Positions 11,131-22,809 of a stretch of 64,000 nucleotides of DNA are shown one piece after another. Under the pieces are notes generated by a model. The model saw only the letters and a program-made list of their open reading frames with translations, was not told the origin of the DNA and ran no database searches. Position numbers and translations under genes: made by a program. The stretch lies in contig NC_068351.1 in NCBI RefSeq assembly GCF_014633365.1, positions 14,824,907 to 14,888,906 of the forward strand, read 5' to 3'. The stretch's first letter is position 1, and each line of letters opens with the position of its first letter. This stretch comes from Diospyros lotus. Its lineage: Eukaryota; Streptophyta; Magnoliopsida; Ericales; Ebenaceae.

Positions 11131-11234
11131 AATCTCCACTTGATTCCCAATGAGGCCAGCACACACAAACAGAAAAAAAAGCAACAAGCACATGCAACAG
11201 AATGCAAATGATGCAACAAATGCATAAACAATTA

Positions 11235-12881
11235 TCAAGTAACCTTATCAATGTTAAGTAGATCTAGGTAGCTTTTAGATTTAGCCACAGGCAAAAGTTT
11301 AGTCCCCATATTAGCAGGATTATATTCAGAAAGCACTTTTTCTAGTCTAATAATGTTTTGAGATACAATATCACGAATAAAATGCAATCTCACATTTATA
11401 TTAGTGCGTTCGCGAAAAACAAGATTTTTACATAAGTGAATTGCAAATTGACTATCAGAGAAAACAATCACATTTTCATTAAGAACACATAGTTCATTTA
11501 ACAATCCCTTAAACCATAGGGCTTCCTTAATAGCCTCTGTAGCAGCAATGTATTCAAACTCAGTGGTAGAGAGGGCAACAATATGTTGAAGCTGAGACTT
11601 CCAACTAATGCATGATTCACATAAAGTAAATATATAGGATGATGTGGACTTCCTATTATCTTTATCACCAGCGTAGTCTGAATCAGTAAACCTCTTTTAA
11701 TCTCACATTATTGGACTTATACTTATATATTAATCTTACATTGTAGGTGCCTCTTAAATACTTCAATAACTATTTCACTACTTCCCAATGACAGGGACCT
11801 AGGTTTGTCATAAATCTACTAAGAGTACTAACTGCATAGACTAGGTCTGGCCTTGTACATACCATAAGGTACATGACTGAACCTATTACATTTGAGTAAG
11901 GAATTCTATTCATATATTCCTCTTCTTCCTCATTAGCAGGAGATTTATCTTTAGATAATATGAAATGGTTTCCTAAAGAAAATGAAACTGATTTACTATC
12001 ATGCATGTCAAATCTTTTTAGAATTTTTAACACATATGTTGTTTGATGCAAAAATAACATAGAATTTGACCTATCTCTTACAATATCTATACCTAGGATC
12101 CTTTTAGCCATACCTAGGTCTTTCATGTCAAATTCTCCACCTAAAGCAGATTTTATGTTATTGATCTTTTTAACATCAAGGCCAATAAGAAGCATATCAT
12201 CAACATAAAGTAAAAGAAACACACAGTCATTTTTATTTTTATGCTGAAAATACAAGCAATGATCAAACTCACTTCTTTTAAAACCAATTGATTTAACAAA
12301 GGAGTCAAAACATTTATACCATTGTCTTGGGAACTGTTTTAAACCATATAAGGATTTTTTTAAGAAACACACAAAATCTGGTTTTCTTTTGTCTTCAAAA
12401 CCTTTGGATTGATACATAAAGATTTTTTCTTCTAAATCACTAGGTAAGAAAGCAGTTTTTACATCTAGTTGTTCAAGTTTCCAGTCAAAATATGTAACTA
12501 ATGCAAGCATGACACAAATAGTGGTGTACTTAACAACCGGTGAAAAAATCTCATTATAATTTATCCCTTCCTTTTGTGTGAATCCCTTGGCTACTAACCT
12601 AGCCTTAAATCTTATTGGTTCATTATCAGTTATACCCTCTTAACCTTATAAATCCACTTGCAACCTACAATGGACTTATCCTTAGGTCTAGGGACTAATT
12701 CCCAAGTTTGGTTCTTGTTGAGGGAACTCATCTCCTCTTTCATTGCTTCTATCCATTCTTTTGAATATTTACTTCTTATGACTTCCTCATATGTGTTAGG
12801 CTCATTTTCAGCTAGGTCTTGATAACTAACATATGCTAATTCAAAATCTGATGCTAATCTTTGAGGTAACCTATGAGACAA
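11235..12881 (-). pseudogene. Copia RT-RNase H remnant (element 2)
   Basis: Reads from 12881 down. N-terminal linker WIEAMKEEMSSLNKNQTWELV and WIYKVKR precede a stop and frame change. The next open segment (12510-11770) begins at the LEQLDVKTAFL block, includes SLYGLKQFPRQWY, and keeps the catalytic YVDDMLLIG box (near 12200). The RNase H part ends at 11235-11504 with DSQFAIHL and the MGTKLL segment (usually ADMLTK). The stretch 11505-11770 is frame-broken. An intact protein would be about 600 residues for this section; here it is in at least four pieces. Confidence 0.9.
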
Positions 12882-13173
12882 CCTTCTTTCCCTATCCCTG
12901 GCTAGCTGATAATCAGAAACTGATGGCTGGTCATTAGGATATTCCTCTACTGTTTCTCTTCTATTTCAGGCTGATTTTCACTCTCCATTTCACTAGAGGT
13001 TGAAGGAGTATTCTCCACATAGGAGCTTGGGTGCTTGAGTTTTTCAACTCTTCTTGAGGACTCTCACTAACTTTGTCACCACTAGGCTTTGTACAAGACA
13101 TTTCAGATTCATTAAATGTGACATCTTTACTAACAATAATCCTTATTCTCTTTTGGTTTCTATCCCATAGCCT

Positions 13174-13990
13174 CTACCATTTTACTCCCTCAGGATATCC
13201 TAAGAAAACACATTTCCTAGCTCTAGACTCTAATTTTCCCTTATTTTGATGAGTGAAGGCAGCACAACCAAAGGTTCTAAGAATTGAATAATTTGCACAT
13301 TTTCCATGACATTTTTCATAAGGAGTATCACCATTTAAAGCAGCTGAAGGAGTTAGATTAACTAGGTAACATGCAATCATAACTGCTTCTCCCCATAATG
13401 ACTTAGGTATATTTGAACTAATCATCATACACCTAACCTTGTCTAAAAGGGTCCTATTCATCATCTCAGCTACTCCATTCTGTTGAGGAGTGTAGGGGAC
13501 TGTTCTATGCCTAGTAACTCTATATTCCTTGCACAAATTGTCAAAATCAGAATTGCAAAATTCTAAACTATTGTCAGTCCTAAGGTATTTTATTTTCTTA
13601 TTAGTTTGATTCTCTATTTGAGTTTTCTAGTTTTTAAAACTTTTAAAAGTTTCAGACTTATCTTTTAAGAGAATAACCCAAACTCTCCTAAAGTAATCAT
13701 CAATTATAGACAGGAAATACCTATTACCACCTGATGTGGGATTTGATGTTGCCCCTCAAAGATCTGAATGAATGTATTCTAAGGCTCTAGAGGCTCTATG
13801 GACATTACAGGAGAAAGACAACCTATGATGTTTTCCAAGGACACAATGATCACAAAAAGGGATATCAGACACAAAGTCTTTACCAAATGCACCTTTATCA
13901 CTTAGCAACTTAAGCCCTTTGACACTCACATATGCTAATCTATTGTGCCACTTGATAGTGGCATCAGGATTGATCGATGCAATATGGGAT
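13174..13990 (-). pseudogene. Copia integrase remnant (element 2)
   Basis: The minus strand carries the zinc-binding region IKWHNRLAYVS...CDHCVLGK and the core with RTDNSLEF and TPQQNGVAE (D and E of the catalytic triad still present). The second histidine of the usual HHCC motif is replaced (RLAYVS where RLGHVS is usual). A stop and a frame change lie around 13610-13755. Integrase would insert the DNA copy into the host genome. Confidence 0.88.
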
Positions 13991-14560
13991 CCTAGATTAT
14001 TAATTACCTCAGCATTTAATACACAAATCTCATTTCTTCTTACCCCCTTACAGACTACCATTGCTCCTTTAAACATTTTTAACACTCCATTTTCATTTTT
14101 TCCAATAAAACCACTCTTTTCTAACTCTCTCATTGAAATTAAATTCCTAGCCATTTCGGGTATATACCTAACATCTTTTAATTTTAAGACATAACCAGTG
14201 TCTAACTTAATAGAGATGTCTCCTACCCCAATGATCTTATATGCTAGGTTGTTGTACACTATGGCATGCCCGCCTTTAGATTCATGCAGATTTTCAAACC
14301 AATATTTTTGTGATGTAACATGAAATGATGCACCTAAATCTAAGATCCATTCATGCATGTTTGACTTAGATGCAACATTTATTTCAGTGGAATCAGAATC
14401 TAAGAGCATGTATACTTCACTAGAGTCATATGAGGTTACTACATTAGCTTCTTCTTGATCCTTACCCTTTTCTTTATTTTTATTTTTCTCTGCATGACAA
14501 TCTTTAATAAAGTGCCCAGTTTTACCACACCCATAGCACTTTTTACCCTTCCATCGATTT
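13991..14560 (-). pseudogene. Copia zinc knuckle and protease remnant (element 2)
   Basis: A CCHC zinc knuckle CYGCGKTGHFIKDC is encoded at about 14498-14548, the nucleic-acid binding end of Gag. The protease active site follows as WILDLGASFHVT near 14365, where copia proteases have D-S-G or D-T-A; the serine position is Leu here. The RNase-like downstream block LKDVRYIPEMARNLIS is typical of the linker to integrase. Confidence 0.85.
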
Positions 14561-14647
14561 TTGGATTTGGACTTACTTCTACCCTTTTTCTTACCACCTC
14601 CCTCTTAATTTTTAGATTGAGACCTACCTCTCATCATATGGACCTCA

Positions 14648-15235
14648 TCATGTCTTCTCATCATGTCTTTTCTCATGTTTAAGTTTCATTTCTTTACTTC
14701 TTAAGGAATCTATAACAATTTCTGGTGTTAAGGTATCCCTACCATACTTAATGGCATTTTTAACCTTTTTATAGATATTAGGAATAACATTTAATAAAAT
14801 CATAGCCTTATATTCTTCAGATACTGTTTCACCACAATTAGTGATATCTTGAACTAATTTGTTGAAGACATCTAAGTTATCATCTAGATTCTTAGAGGGG
14901 TCAATTTTAAAACTGAAAAAATTCTCTAACAAATAGAGTTTATTTGGTGTGGATTTTTTCATATATAATTTTTTCAATTTTTCTCATAACTCTTTAGTTG
15001 TGTTAAGTTTTCCTATTTTTCTTAACACTAAATCAGAGAGATGTAAGATTATAGAAGTGTATGCCAATTCATCAGCTTCTAGTTTTTGTTCTTCTTTAGT
15101 ACCTTCAGGGTATTTACCATCTATGGCCTTAGATACTTTCTGTTGTACTAAAATTTTCTTCATTTTTTGTTGCCATATAGAAAAGTCCCCCTTCCCATTG
15201 AAAACCCCCAATTTGAAGTGTGTGGTCATATTCAC
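14648..15235 (-). pseudogene. Copia gag remnant (element 2)
   Basis: The reading frame from 15235 begins MNMTTHFKLGVFNG and contains the FSIWQQKMKKILVQQ block of copia Gag (UBN2-like). It stops at 14984 and resumes at 14977 with KLYMKKSTPNKLYLLENFF, then a long helical segment to 14648. The stop replaces the Trp of the usual LW.KLE. Gag forms the virus-like particle; this copy is broken once. Confidence 0.85.
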
Positions 15236-15896
15236 TAAGTATATGAATTACACACAGAATATGCAGCCTAATTAAATTGATGCAAACACATAGTTTTAAA
15301 GATTTAACTCAGGTAGCAAATTCACAGAGGGATAATAACCAGAACAGGAATAGGACTAAATCGGGACAAGAAAACTGATTAACAAAGTAAGCAATATTTT
15401 GAACCTGTTTTACACACAGCCAAATAACAGATATTGCACACAACAGATTATCAAAATGCGCACAGCAAAGTATATATATAAGCTCAAAAAAAAAAATTCA
15501 AAGAACAGTAACTACAAGACAAACAACTCAAACAAGCTGATACAAATTTACCGAGCTAGATCCCAAGAATGAGATCTAGAATAAAATCGGGTCGAGCCTC
15601 GCGGACCTGCCGACCTCCACGCACCAAAGTTTGCCAACTACATGCCCCGTCACCGGCCGGAGAGTAGACCGGCACGCACCGATCACAGCGAAGCTACTCA
15701 GACGAAAGATCACGGATCTGGGGTTGGTTTACCCCAAATCACTCAGTGCACAAAGCAATAGGAGTTAAAAGATTCGGGTTCCAACGTAAACCCTAGAACC
15801 ACTTACTATGTAAATCGATCGAGAAAACCAAAGGGGTTTTTCGATTTGGTTTTGATTTTGCACAATCCAGGAGCCACACGAGGCTCTGATACCATT
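15236..15896 (-). other. Copia element 2 leader region and primer site
   Basis: Untranslated leader between the 5' LTR and gag. The primer site TGGTATCAGAGCC lies at its start (minus strand, about 15882-15894). No reading frame of interest. Confidence 0.7.
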
Positions 15897-16752
15897 TGTT
15901 GCAGAAGAACACTTACCAAAATAGAGGATTAGAACAAAATATATGCAAAACCAAAGAGATATCGAAAGAACCAAGATCACAAAAGAGTAAGCAAAGAGAA
16001 CTCCCTGTAAAATATCTCGTCAAGGCTCAAATCTGGATCTGTCCAGTGTGTACCACCCAAGTAACTCCAAAAAATAGGGACACTAAGCCTCACGGAAGCA
16101 TATAAGAACCAAGCAACGAAAACCCCTAAATTAGAGCCCAAACCTTCTCGGCCAGAACACCAAATCCTCTCCCCAAAACCACATAAGTTACGATCACAGC
16201 AAGATCCACCAAGGAACAAGAACAATCACGAAGATATGGGACGAAGAGCAGTAACAAAAAGCTTGCCTCTAAGGGATCTGCCGAACCAAATAAATAATGG
16301 CTACTCAACGATCGACCGAGGGCTTCCAAAGGAAAAGAAGACCACTGCCATGGAAATGGAGATATGGCTGAAAAGGGAAGAACCGACTCACGAAGATAGG
16401 CCATCAAAGAAAAATATCGGGAGAGCAAAGAGAGAAAGAGAGAGAGAATTCAGCCGTCAAATAAGGGCAACAAGAAAATAGAAAGGGCCTTTTATATGAT
16501 GGTGCTAGGGCACGGTTGGGGAGCAATTTGGCTTGGGCTTGGGCTTGGGCTTCCTTAAGCCTTGAGCAAATGGGCTCAATCTATTTCTCCTCCAAAAACT
16601 TAATTAAGGGCTTATGGCATGACTTCTTTAATAGGCTGCCAATGGGTGGTACGAAATATGGACGGTACTTCAATCCCGGGCTGAAACCTATGAAAATAAA
16701 CCAAAAAAATTCGTCATAGCCTTGGGCCTCATTGGGAAACAAAAAAATAACA
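15897..16752 (-). repeat. 5' LTR of copia element 2
   Basis: Direct repeat of 10288-11130. It shares the short direct motifs and the TATA-like stretch, and ends with aataaca. A GGGCTT tandem (about 16529-16550) is expanded compared with the other LTR. Confidence 0.88.
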
Positions 16753-17214
16753 TACATTCTTCTTGCATAAAGTTACAAATTAACTTCAAACTTTTTGGAT
16801 ATAATTATTTGATTGATAAAAATAAAATAATTTAAGATTAGGTTTTATTTTTATTTGTTAATTACTTTATAAATATGAAATATTTTATATATTTGTAATG
16901 CATTAGTTAAAATACTTGTAAACAAATGCATTAGTAAATATATATATTATGTGTATATATAATATATTAAATAAATAAATATCTATTATATATATGTATA
17001 TTCGGTTTGGTTTGGTTCGGTTACCCACACATTCGGTTCAAGTTTTGGTTTGGATTTAGTGAAAACTATAATCAAACCATACTCAATGAAACAGTGTTCG
17101 ATTTTTCTTCAAATCAAATCATTACCTAGTCAAATGATTTTTAACCGCGTTGACCGGTTTGGTTTCGATTCAATTCCCTACGATTTCGGTTGCAATTGCC
17201 ATCCCTAAATGAGA

Positions 17215-19290
17215 ATCTTTGCAATAAAATAAAGTCATGTATATTAGAGTATCTCATTATTCTGCTATATTAAAGTTTTCTAACAAACGAGTGAATGGAA
17301 TTAAAAAGTTAGTTTTTACCAATTTGCACAACAACACTTAAGTACTCAAATTTATCAATAGAGTGTATCAGTTTTGGGGTCTATTGCTTGTCAAAGAAAA
17401 GAAATTAGTTGAGTGGCAAGTTTGTCGTACATTCAAATTATTTCTTATATCTCATAAGGTCAAATCAAGTATATATGTTTGTTAAACTCAAATTATCTCT
17501 TTATCAATCTTCAATCGAGTGATTAACATTGTATTCGAGTTAATTAGTTAGCAATCAAGTGAGTTATTTATCAAATTGAGTGAGAAGAATGAGCTTAAAT
17601 ATCAAGGCTATGTGCTTGCATATTCAATCGATTAAAAGAATCTTTCAATCAAGTGATAATTAAGTTGTATGAAGTTAGGTCTTTGTACCTTAGCAGTAAT
17701 CAACTAGGAGTTATGCTCAATCAAGTATTGTGTTTTTCTTAGTCAAGTAAACCTATGCTTCAGTCAAGAAGATTGTGCTAAACAAATAGTGATCCTCTAT
17801 ATTCGTTTTAGTAATCAACTAATAGATATATTTCACTTGAGTGTTAGTTTGGTTTAATCAAAAATTCCAAAAATGTTCAATCTGAAGTTAAAAGTGTTAA
17901 CTTACAATGATATACCTTTATTTGATTTAGAGCATAGCTTGAATCAAATATCAAATGTGTCTAAATTAAGTATATAAGTTAAAATTGCAATTGGTTGTGA
18001 TAAGAGCTTTGTAATCGAGTATTCAATGTCCTACTAGAGTAAGAATCTTTGAACAGAGTGTTATTCTCTGTTTTTGGAAAAGTAATAGGATGGGAGGAAT
18101 ACATAATCGAGTGGTGTATGTTATCTTCGAGTATCAAAAAGCATGTAATCAAGTATTATTTTTTTACAATCGAGTGAGAAAAATGCCTATTCAAGTATAT
18201 TTGAGCTAACAAAAACTAGGTCTCTATTTCTATAAAAGTAATCAAGTATCATGAATCCCCACTCGAGTAGATGATGGATCCACTCAAGTATCCCAAGTCT
18301 CCACTCGAGTATCAATGTATTGAAATAAAAAATTATAACCGTTAAATTAGTCGTTATAGACAACCAAAAAGTGTATAGTTTTGTTTTTAACCGTTGCAAA
18401 AAGACCTTCAAAACATTCTTTGAGAATAAATTATATATCTAATTATTGGGAACAAAAAGAATATAATATATTTTGAAAATCTTGCAGGTTTTACCCACTG
18501 CATAAAAAGCTAACAGTTATGAGGCAAGAAAAGCTATAAAAGGTAGATGTGATTCAAGAAGAATGATACGGGTGCTAATGCTGATGCTATGCTAAATTTT
18601 TTAACAATCATTTGCAAGATAAGGAGCCATTCAAAGTATACATCTTCTATCAAAAAAGAAAGAGAGAGTTCTTATTTTATCATCCTTCCAATCTCTCTTT
18701 TCTTTATAAGAAGCTATCTTCATTGTTGAGTGATATATTGTAATAGGTTCTTTGAGCTTTATCTTGTATCTTTTTCTATCTTGTTTAAAGCTCCAAGGGT
18801 TTGTGTTTAAGCCCGTAAAAAGCATTTGTAAGGGGTTTCAACTGATCCTTATAAAATTTATGTATTTGATTACTGTTGATCAATTAAAAAGAAAATGTTA
18901 AAGCGGTATCTATTAAAAATTGAGATTATAACTGATCCTGCAAAAGTTAAGTGGATTATTAAAATTCTTAGTGAGGAACCAAGGTTGTGGATGCAGGCTA
19001 ATGAGTTAAACCATTATAAAATTGTGTGTGCTACATTGGTTTATTTTGTTTTTCATTTCAACAAGTTTAAATTTTATTTTCAACATCTAAAAGTTTGCAG
19101 TTTCAATATTAATTTTGAAATTGAAGCTTTAAACTTGTTCAAGCTATACTTACAGAATTATCAAAATGAATATTTTTATCACTATGTTTCAAAGTCATAA
19201 AGTGTTCAAAATAGTTCATGCGTATATATTTGACAAAATCAAGTTTTTAAAACACCCAATTCACCCTATTTAGGTGCACACTCCTATTTT
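17215..19290 (+). repeat. Old LTR-like segment with TATA box and cis-motif repeats
   Basis: A long U3-like tract (17300-18450) is packed with imperfect copies of atcaagtatt and actcgagtatc motifs. It is followed by GCTATAAAAGGTAG (about 18531-18545), a leader-like segment, and an end (aaacacccaattcaccct, 19241-19258) typical of plant SIRE-type LTRs. A weak ttttggtatca match 70 bases later could be a decayed primer site. No coding partner was found. Confidence 0.45.
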
Positions 19291-20893
19291 TCATAATCTC
19301 TCTCTCTACTATTCTTGATTATACCTTTTGGTATCAATTATTACCATCCATCTTTCCTCTCAACACACATTTCCCCGTCACTCCCATCTTTCACCACTGT
19401 TGCCAACTAGGTTTTGACTAAAACCCAAGTTACATATTCAAAGGAGAGAGAGAGGGGGGGGGGGGGTGTCGTCTTCACTTTCATCATTGTCATTAGCATT
19501 TATGGTCATAGTCCATCACCAACGTATTAAACTTCTCTCTTTATTTTAGTGTGATTTGGGTTTGTCTTCGAACCATCACATCTAGATTTGAAACATTTGT
19601 TAATTCATTTTAACTCATTCTCTCCCTTTGTGTTCTAAATTCGAATGAACCTAAATTGATCTTGATTCAAAAACGAACTCAAATTCTCCTGTTCGTTCTC
19701 TTTCTCTTGTTGATGGTCGATGAAATCCATTGCCAATTATCGACAATGGATGATCATTGATAGTGATCTTCTCGTGTAATTTTTTTTAATTATTTTATTT
19801 TTCTATGATTTTAGAAAGAGAGTATAGAGTTAGAAGAGTATTTTGAAATTTTTTATAAAATTAATTGTCATTAATTAATAATAAGAGGCATGCATTCACA
19901 ACAATTAATTTCAAGAGAGGTTTGTACTATTTTTAAAAACTCAGAGATATCGGGTGTAATTTAAGAAAATCTCAAACACGGTATATAAAATATATCTAAA
20001 TATTAATAATTATATTTTTGTAATCTTATAATAACATTGATATTATTGATATAGTTATAACCATTTCATTAAATTACTTAATACATGACTAAGGTCTGCA
20101 GATCCATTGCTAACCTGAATGCCAAAGTATATGGGATTTTTTCGACCAAAGTAACTAACAAAGGGTCACCTGAAACGTTCTCACAGAATAAGAATAAAAT
20201 AATAAACGATCATATCTACCAAATAAGAAATTCAACTCTTGTCGTCATATAGTGTAAAAACTATGGAGCTATATTTTTTTTTACAATTTTCATAATTTTA
20301 TAAAACAAATAAGTTAATTTCTATAATATTATTCTTCGTGATATATTATTTTAAATAATATTAATATTAGTTAGTAATATAATAATAGTCATTTATTAAA
20401 ATCATAATGTTATGCTAATAATATTACACTATTAGCAGTACTAGATAGTAATATGAAAAGTATGATCTTAAATAAAAAAAAAATAACATTGTATTAATCC
20501 CTTGTAGTTTTTGAATTGTTTGTACTAAAATTTTATTATAATTTAAAAATATTGTTATTAAAATACAACAATTAAAATTTATGAGACGAAAGAGTTAGAG
20601 TCACGACAAAGTGAGGTGAACAGCTGACAGGTATCTGCTTGTGAAAATATGTGTCGGGATAGTTCTGGTCTCTGATTATCTTACCAGGGTCTCGAACAAG
20701 CCCTCAGGGGTATTTTCGAAAGTGGATTAATCCATTCAAGAGTAACCTCATGTCCGTTCAATGCATAATTGCGCTCACAAGAACAAATTAGAAAACACGC
20801 GAGGATTCCTCACCCATGTATGCCATCCGATGCTTAAGTCCATATGTGAAGAAAAATAGTGCAATAAATAAAAGATGCAACAACAAATACTAA
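19291..20893. other. Gene-free, AT-rich
   Basis: A G run of 12 follows GA repeats at about 19448-19468. Otherwise no feature that I can name. The 20600-20880 portion has a more balanced base composition and leads directly into the 5S-like sequence; it may belong to the same element. Confidence 0.35.
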
Positions 20894-21010
20894 GGGGTCT
20901 GCAACACCAAGACTTCCTAGGGAGTTATCCATCCTAGGACTATTCTCACCCAAGCACACTTAACTTTGGAGTTCTGATAGGATCTAATGCATTAATATTG
21001 GTATGATCAC
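20894..21010 (-). pseudogene. Degenerate 5S rRNA-like sequence
   Basis: The minus strand reads as a decayed 5S rRNA over its whole length (about 117 of 120 nt). The box A segment is AGTTAAGTGTGCTTGGG with one transition from the plant form. The intermediate element is altered, and the box C region reads ATGGATAACTCCCTAGG where the rRNA has ATGGGTGACCTCCTGGG. Most changes are C-to-T or G-to-A, as expected from deamination of methylated sites. A single copy with such decay is not a working rRNA gene. It could be a stray pseudogene or the 5S-derived part of a Cassandra-type TRIM LTR; no paired LTR or primer site was found to decide this. Confidence 0.85.
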
Positions 21011-21019
21011 TTAACTTCC

Positions 21020-21570
21020 CTGGAGAAATGACTCTCCTTGAAAAAAATGAGTCTCCCTAAAGAATTTGCATGAAGAGTCTTTTTAAAGAATTTTCTTAAA
21101 GAAAAGTCTTTCCAAGAGGATTCCCACAAAGAACATGTCTCCTCGAAAAAAATGTCTTTCGAAAGGGTTCTTCCCTGAAGAAATGTCTTCTTGAAAGAAT
21201 TATTTTCTAATTGATTTCCCTAAAAAAATGTCTTCCTTAAAGAATTTACCTTCCCTAAAGGAAGTCTCTAAAGAAATATCTTCTCGAAATGATTCTTTTC
21301 TAAAAGATTTCCCTAAAGAAATATCTTCTTTAGAGGATTTGCCTTCCCTAAAAAAATGTCTTCCCGAAAGAATTTTTCTCTAAAGGATTCTCTTAAAGAA
21401 ATGTCTTCTTTAAAGGATTTGTCTTTCTTAAAAGAAATCTCTAAAGGAATGTCTTCTCGAAAGGATTCTTCCTTAAAGGATTCCCCTAAAGAAATGTCTT
21501 CCCTAAAGGAAGTCACTAAAGAAATGTCTTCTCAAAAGAAAATTATATAGTGTCCCAAAAGAAATGTCTC
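21020..21570. repeat. Degenerate short tandem array (aaagaaatgtctt motif)
   Basis: Motifs of the type cctaaagaaatgtcttc plus aaaggatt recur about every 20-55 bases across 550 bp. Both strands have open frames of repetitive Lys/Ser/Glu or Phe/Arg/Glu peptides (for instance MSSLKDLSFLKEISK on the + strand), but this is a consequence of the repeat. It abuts the 5S-like sequence. Confidence 0.75.
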
Positions 21571-22809
21571 GTTCAAAAACCGTGCCAACCCCCTACTCTT
21601 CTCTTTTTATTGTGTTTTTTATAAGGAATAGTGTCACATTTTTCTTTAAAAAAAATTTCTTTCAAAACCATACATATTTACATTATTAATTATTCATTTG
21701 CCATTTATTCATGATTTCTTCTTGGAAAAAATATTTTCACTTAGGATTATTCATTACTAAATTCAACAATTGTATTTATTAATTTAAAATAAGCCTACTT
21801 TGAATTTATTAATTAAAAGCATTCTTGGGTGGACGCTCGAATATTTTATGGCTCTAACAAAAAAATAAGTCTGAATGTCTTTAGGATCTAAATTAGTTCC
21901 TCCAACACCTTTCCATTACAATGTAAAAATGGAAACAAAAAAATAAAAAAGTGTCCCAACTCGCGAATTCTAAATCTCTAATCATATAATCTTCAAATAT
22001 ACGTGTTATCTTCATTCTTACGACTATCACACTCTTAACATTATTATTTTTATAATTACCACTGTCACTTACTTATTTTATATATCTTTGTGAAGTTTCA
22101 TTCTGATCATTATTATTAATACACTCTACATATATAATTGACGCTTTCTTAATATAGCCCAAATTGCATATTTTAAAAATTTGACAAACTCATAATTTTT
22201 GTTTAATAAGCAAATTTAATTTAATTAATGGTACTGTAATACTATGTGAAAACAAACAGGGGCGTAGAAGCCACGGCCTTACCAGTTCAGGCGGAGCAAC
22301 GGCGGGTGGTGACAGGCGGTCGGCAACGGAGGACGCAGGCGACAACGGCGGATGCGATGAACGACACAAGAGGCGGCGATCCACTCGGGCGGCGCCGACG
22401 ACGACGGCGAGAAGCGGCGCAACGGAGAAGGACGACTGGCGGTGATTTGAAGGAGGTGAAAGACCAGCTGTGGAGGAAAAATCGGTGGGAAAAGGACAAG
22501 TTTGGTAGAAAAGTTGTCCTGAGAGAGGACACGATGGAAAATATATATGTATACAATGTGTATATATATACTAAGCAGGCTTTCCCTCTATATAGATATA
22601 TATATATATTTATTTATTCAATCACTATAGCTATAGGCCTAATTAAACTGACAAAGCAGCATTAATTAATAAGATGAGGCAAAGGTTAGTAGGTGTGACG
22701 TTGGTAGCATCCATCTAGGGAATGTAGCACACAGCAAAGTAAAACTTTCAGCACCTTTCAATAAATGGTGGCCGCTGCTTGTTGGCGCATCACATCCACC
22801 ATTAACATT
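21571..22809. other. Gene-free; contains a GC-rich patch
   Basis: 21571-22240 is AT-rich with nothing recognised. 22258-22500 is an abrupt GC-rich patch with CGG/GACG repeats and open frames full of Arg on one strand and Ser/Pro on the other, which look like low-complexity, possibly element-borne sequence. TA repeats follow at 22555-22615. Confidence 0.35.

Larger units (their letters stand above)
10288..16752 (-). mobile_element. Copia-type LTR retrotransposon 2, full length, dead
   Basis: LTRs lie at 10288-11130 (3' LTR) and 15897-16752 (5' LTR), both starting TGTTGC on the + strand. A primer site TGGTATCAGAGCC for initiator tRNA-Met lies beside the 5' LTR (about 15882-15894, minus strand). 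A polypurine tract (aagtggagatt on the minus strand) lies next to the 3' LTR. The 5-bp flanks tatat and tacat are a target-site duplication with one change. Gag, protease, integrase, RT and RNase H follow in copia order on the minus strand, all with stops. The LTRs differ at several percent of sites by eye, so it is not a recent insertion. Confidence 0.93.
10034..17206. mobile_element. hAT-like non-autonomous element split by copia element 2
   Basis: Only 10034-10287 and 16753-17206 (about 700 bp together) belong to this element. The rest is the copia inside it. Both flanks carry aatgagaa (10026-10033 and 17207-17214), an 8-bp duplication as made by hAT transposases. The right end reads ttgccatcccta, a common hAT-type terminus, and both halves are rich in ggtttggttcggtt motifs. 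The left terminus matches the right one poorly (only TAGG), so it may be shortened. Confidence 0.55.

Noticed and set aside
21356..21550. Repetitive Lys/Ser/Glu open frame as a possible short protein gene
   Set aside because: It mirrors a degenerate tandem repeat, and the other strand is open over the same region for the same reason. No start context or domain supports it.
22246..22665. Arg-rich 139-codon open frame
   Set aside because: Comes from a GC-rich low-complexity patch that is also open on the other strand, with no domain.
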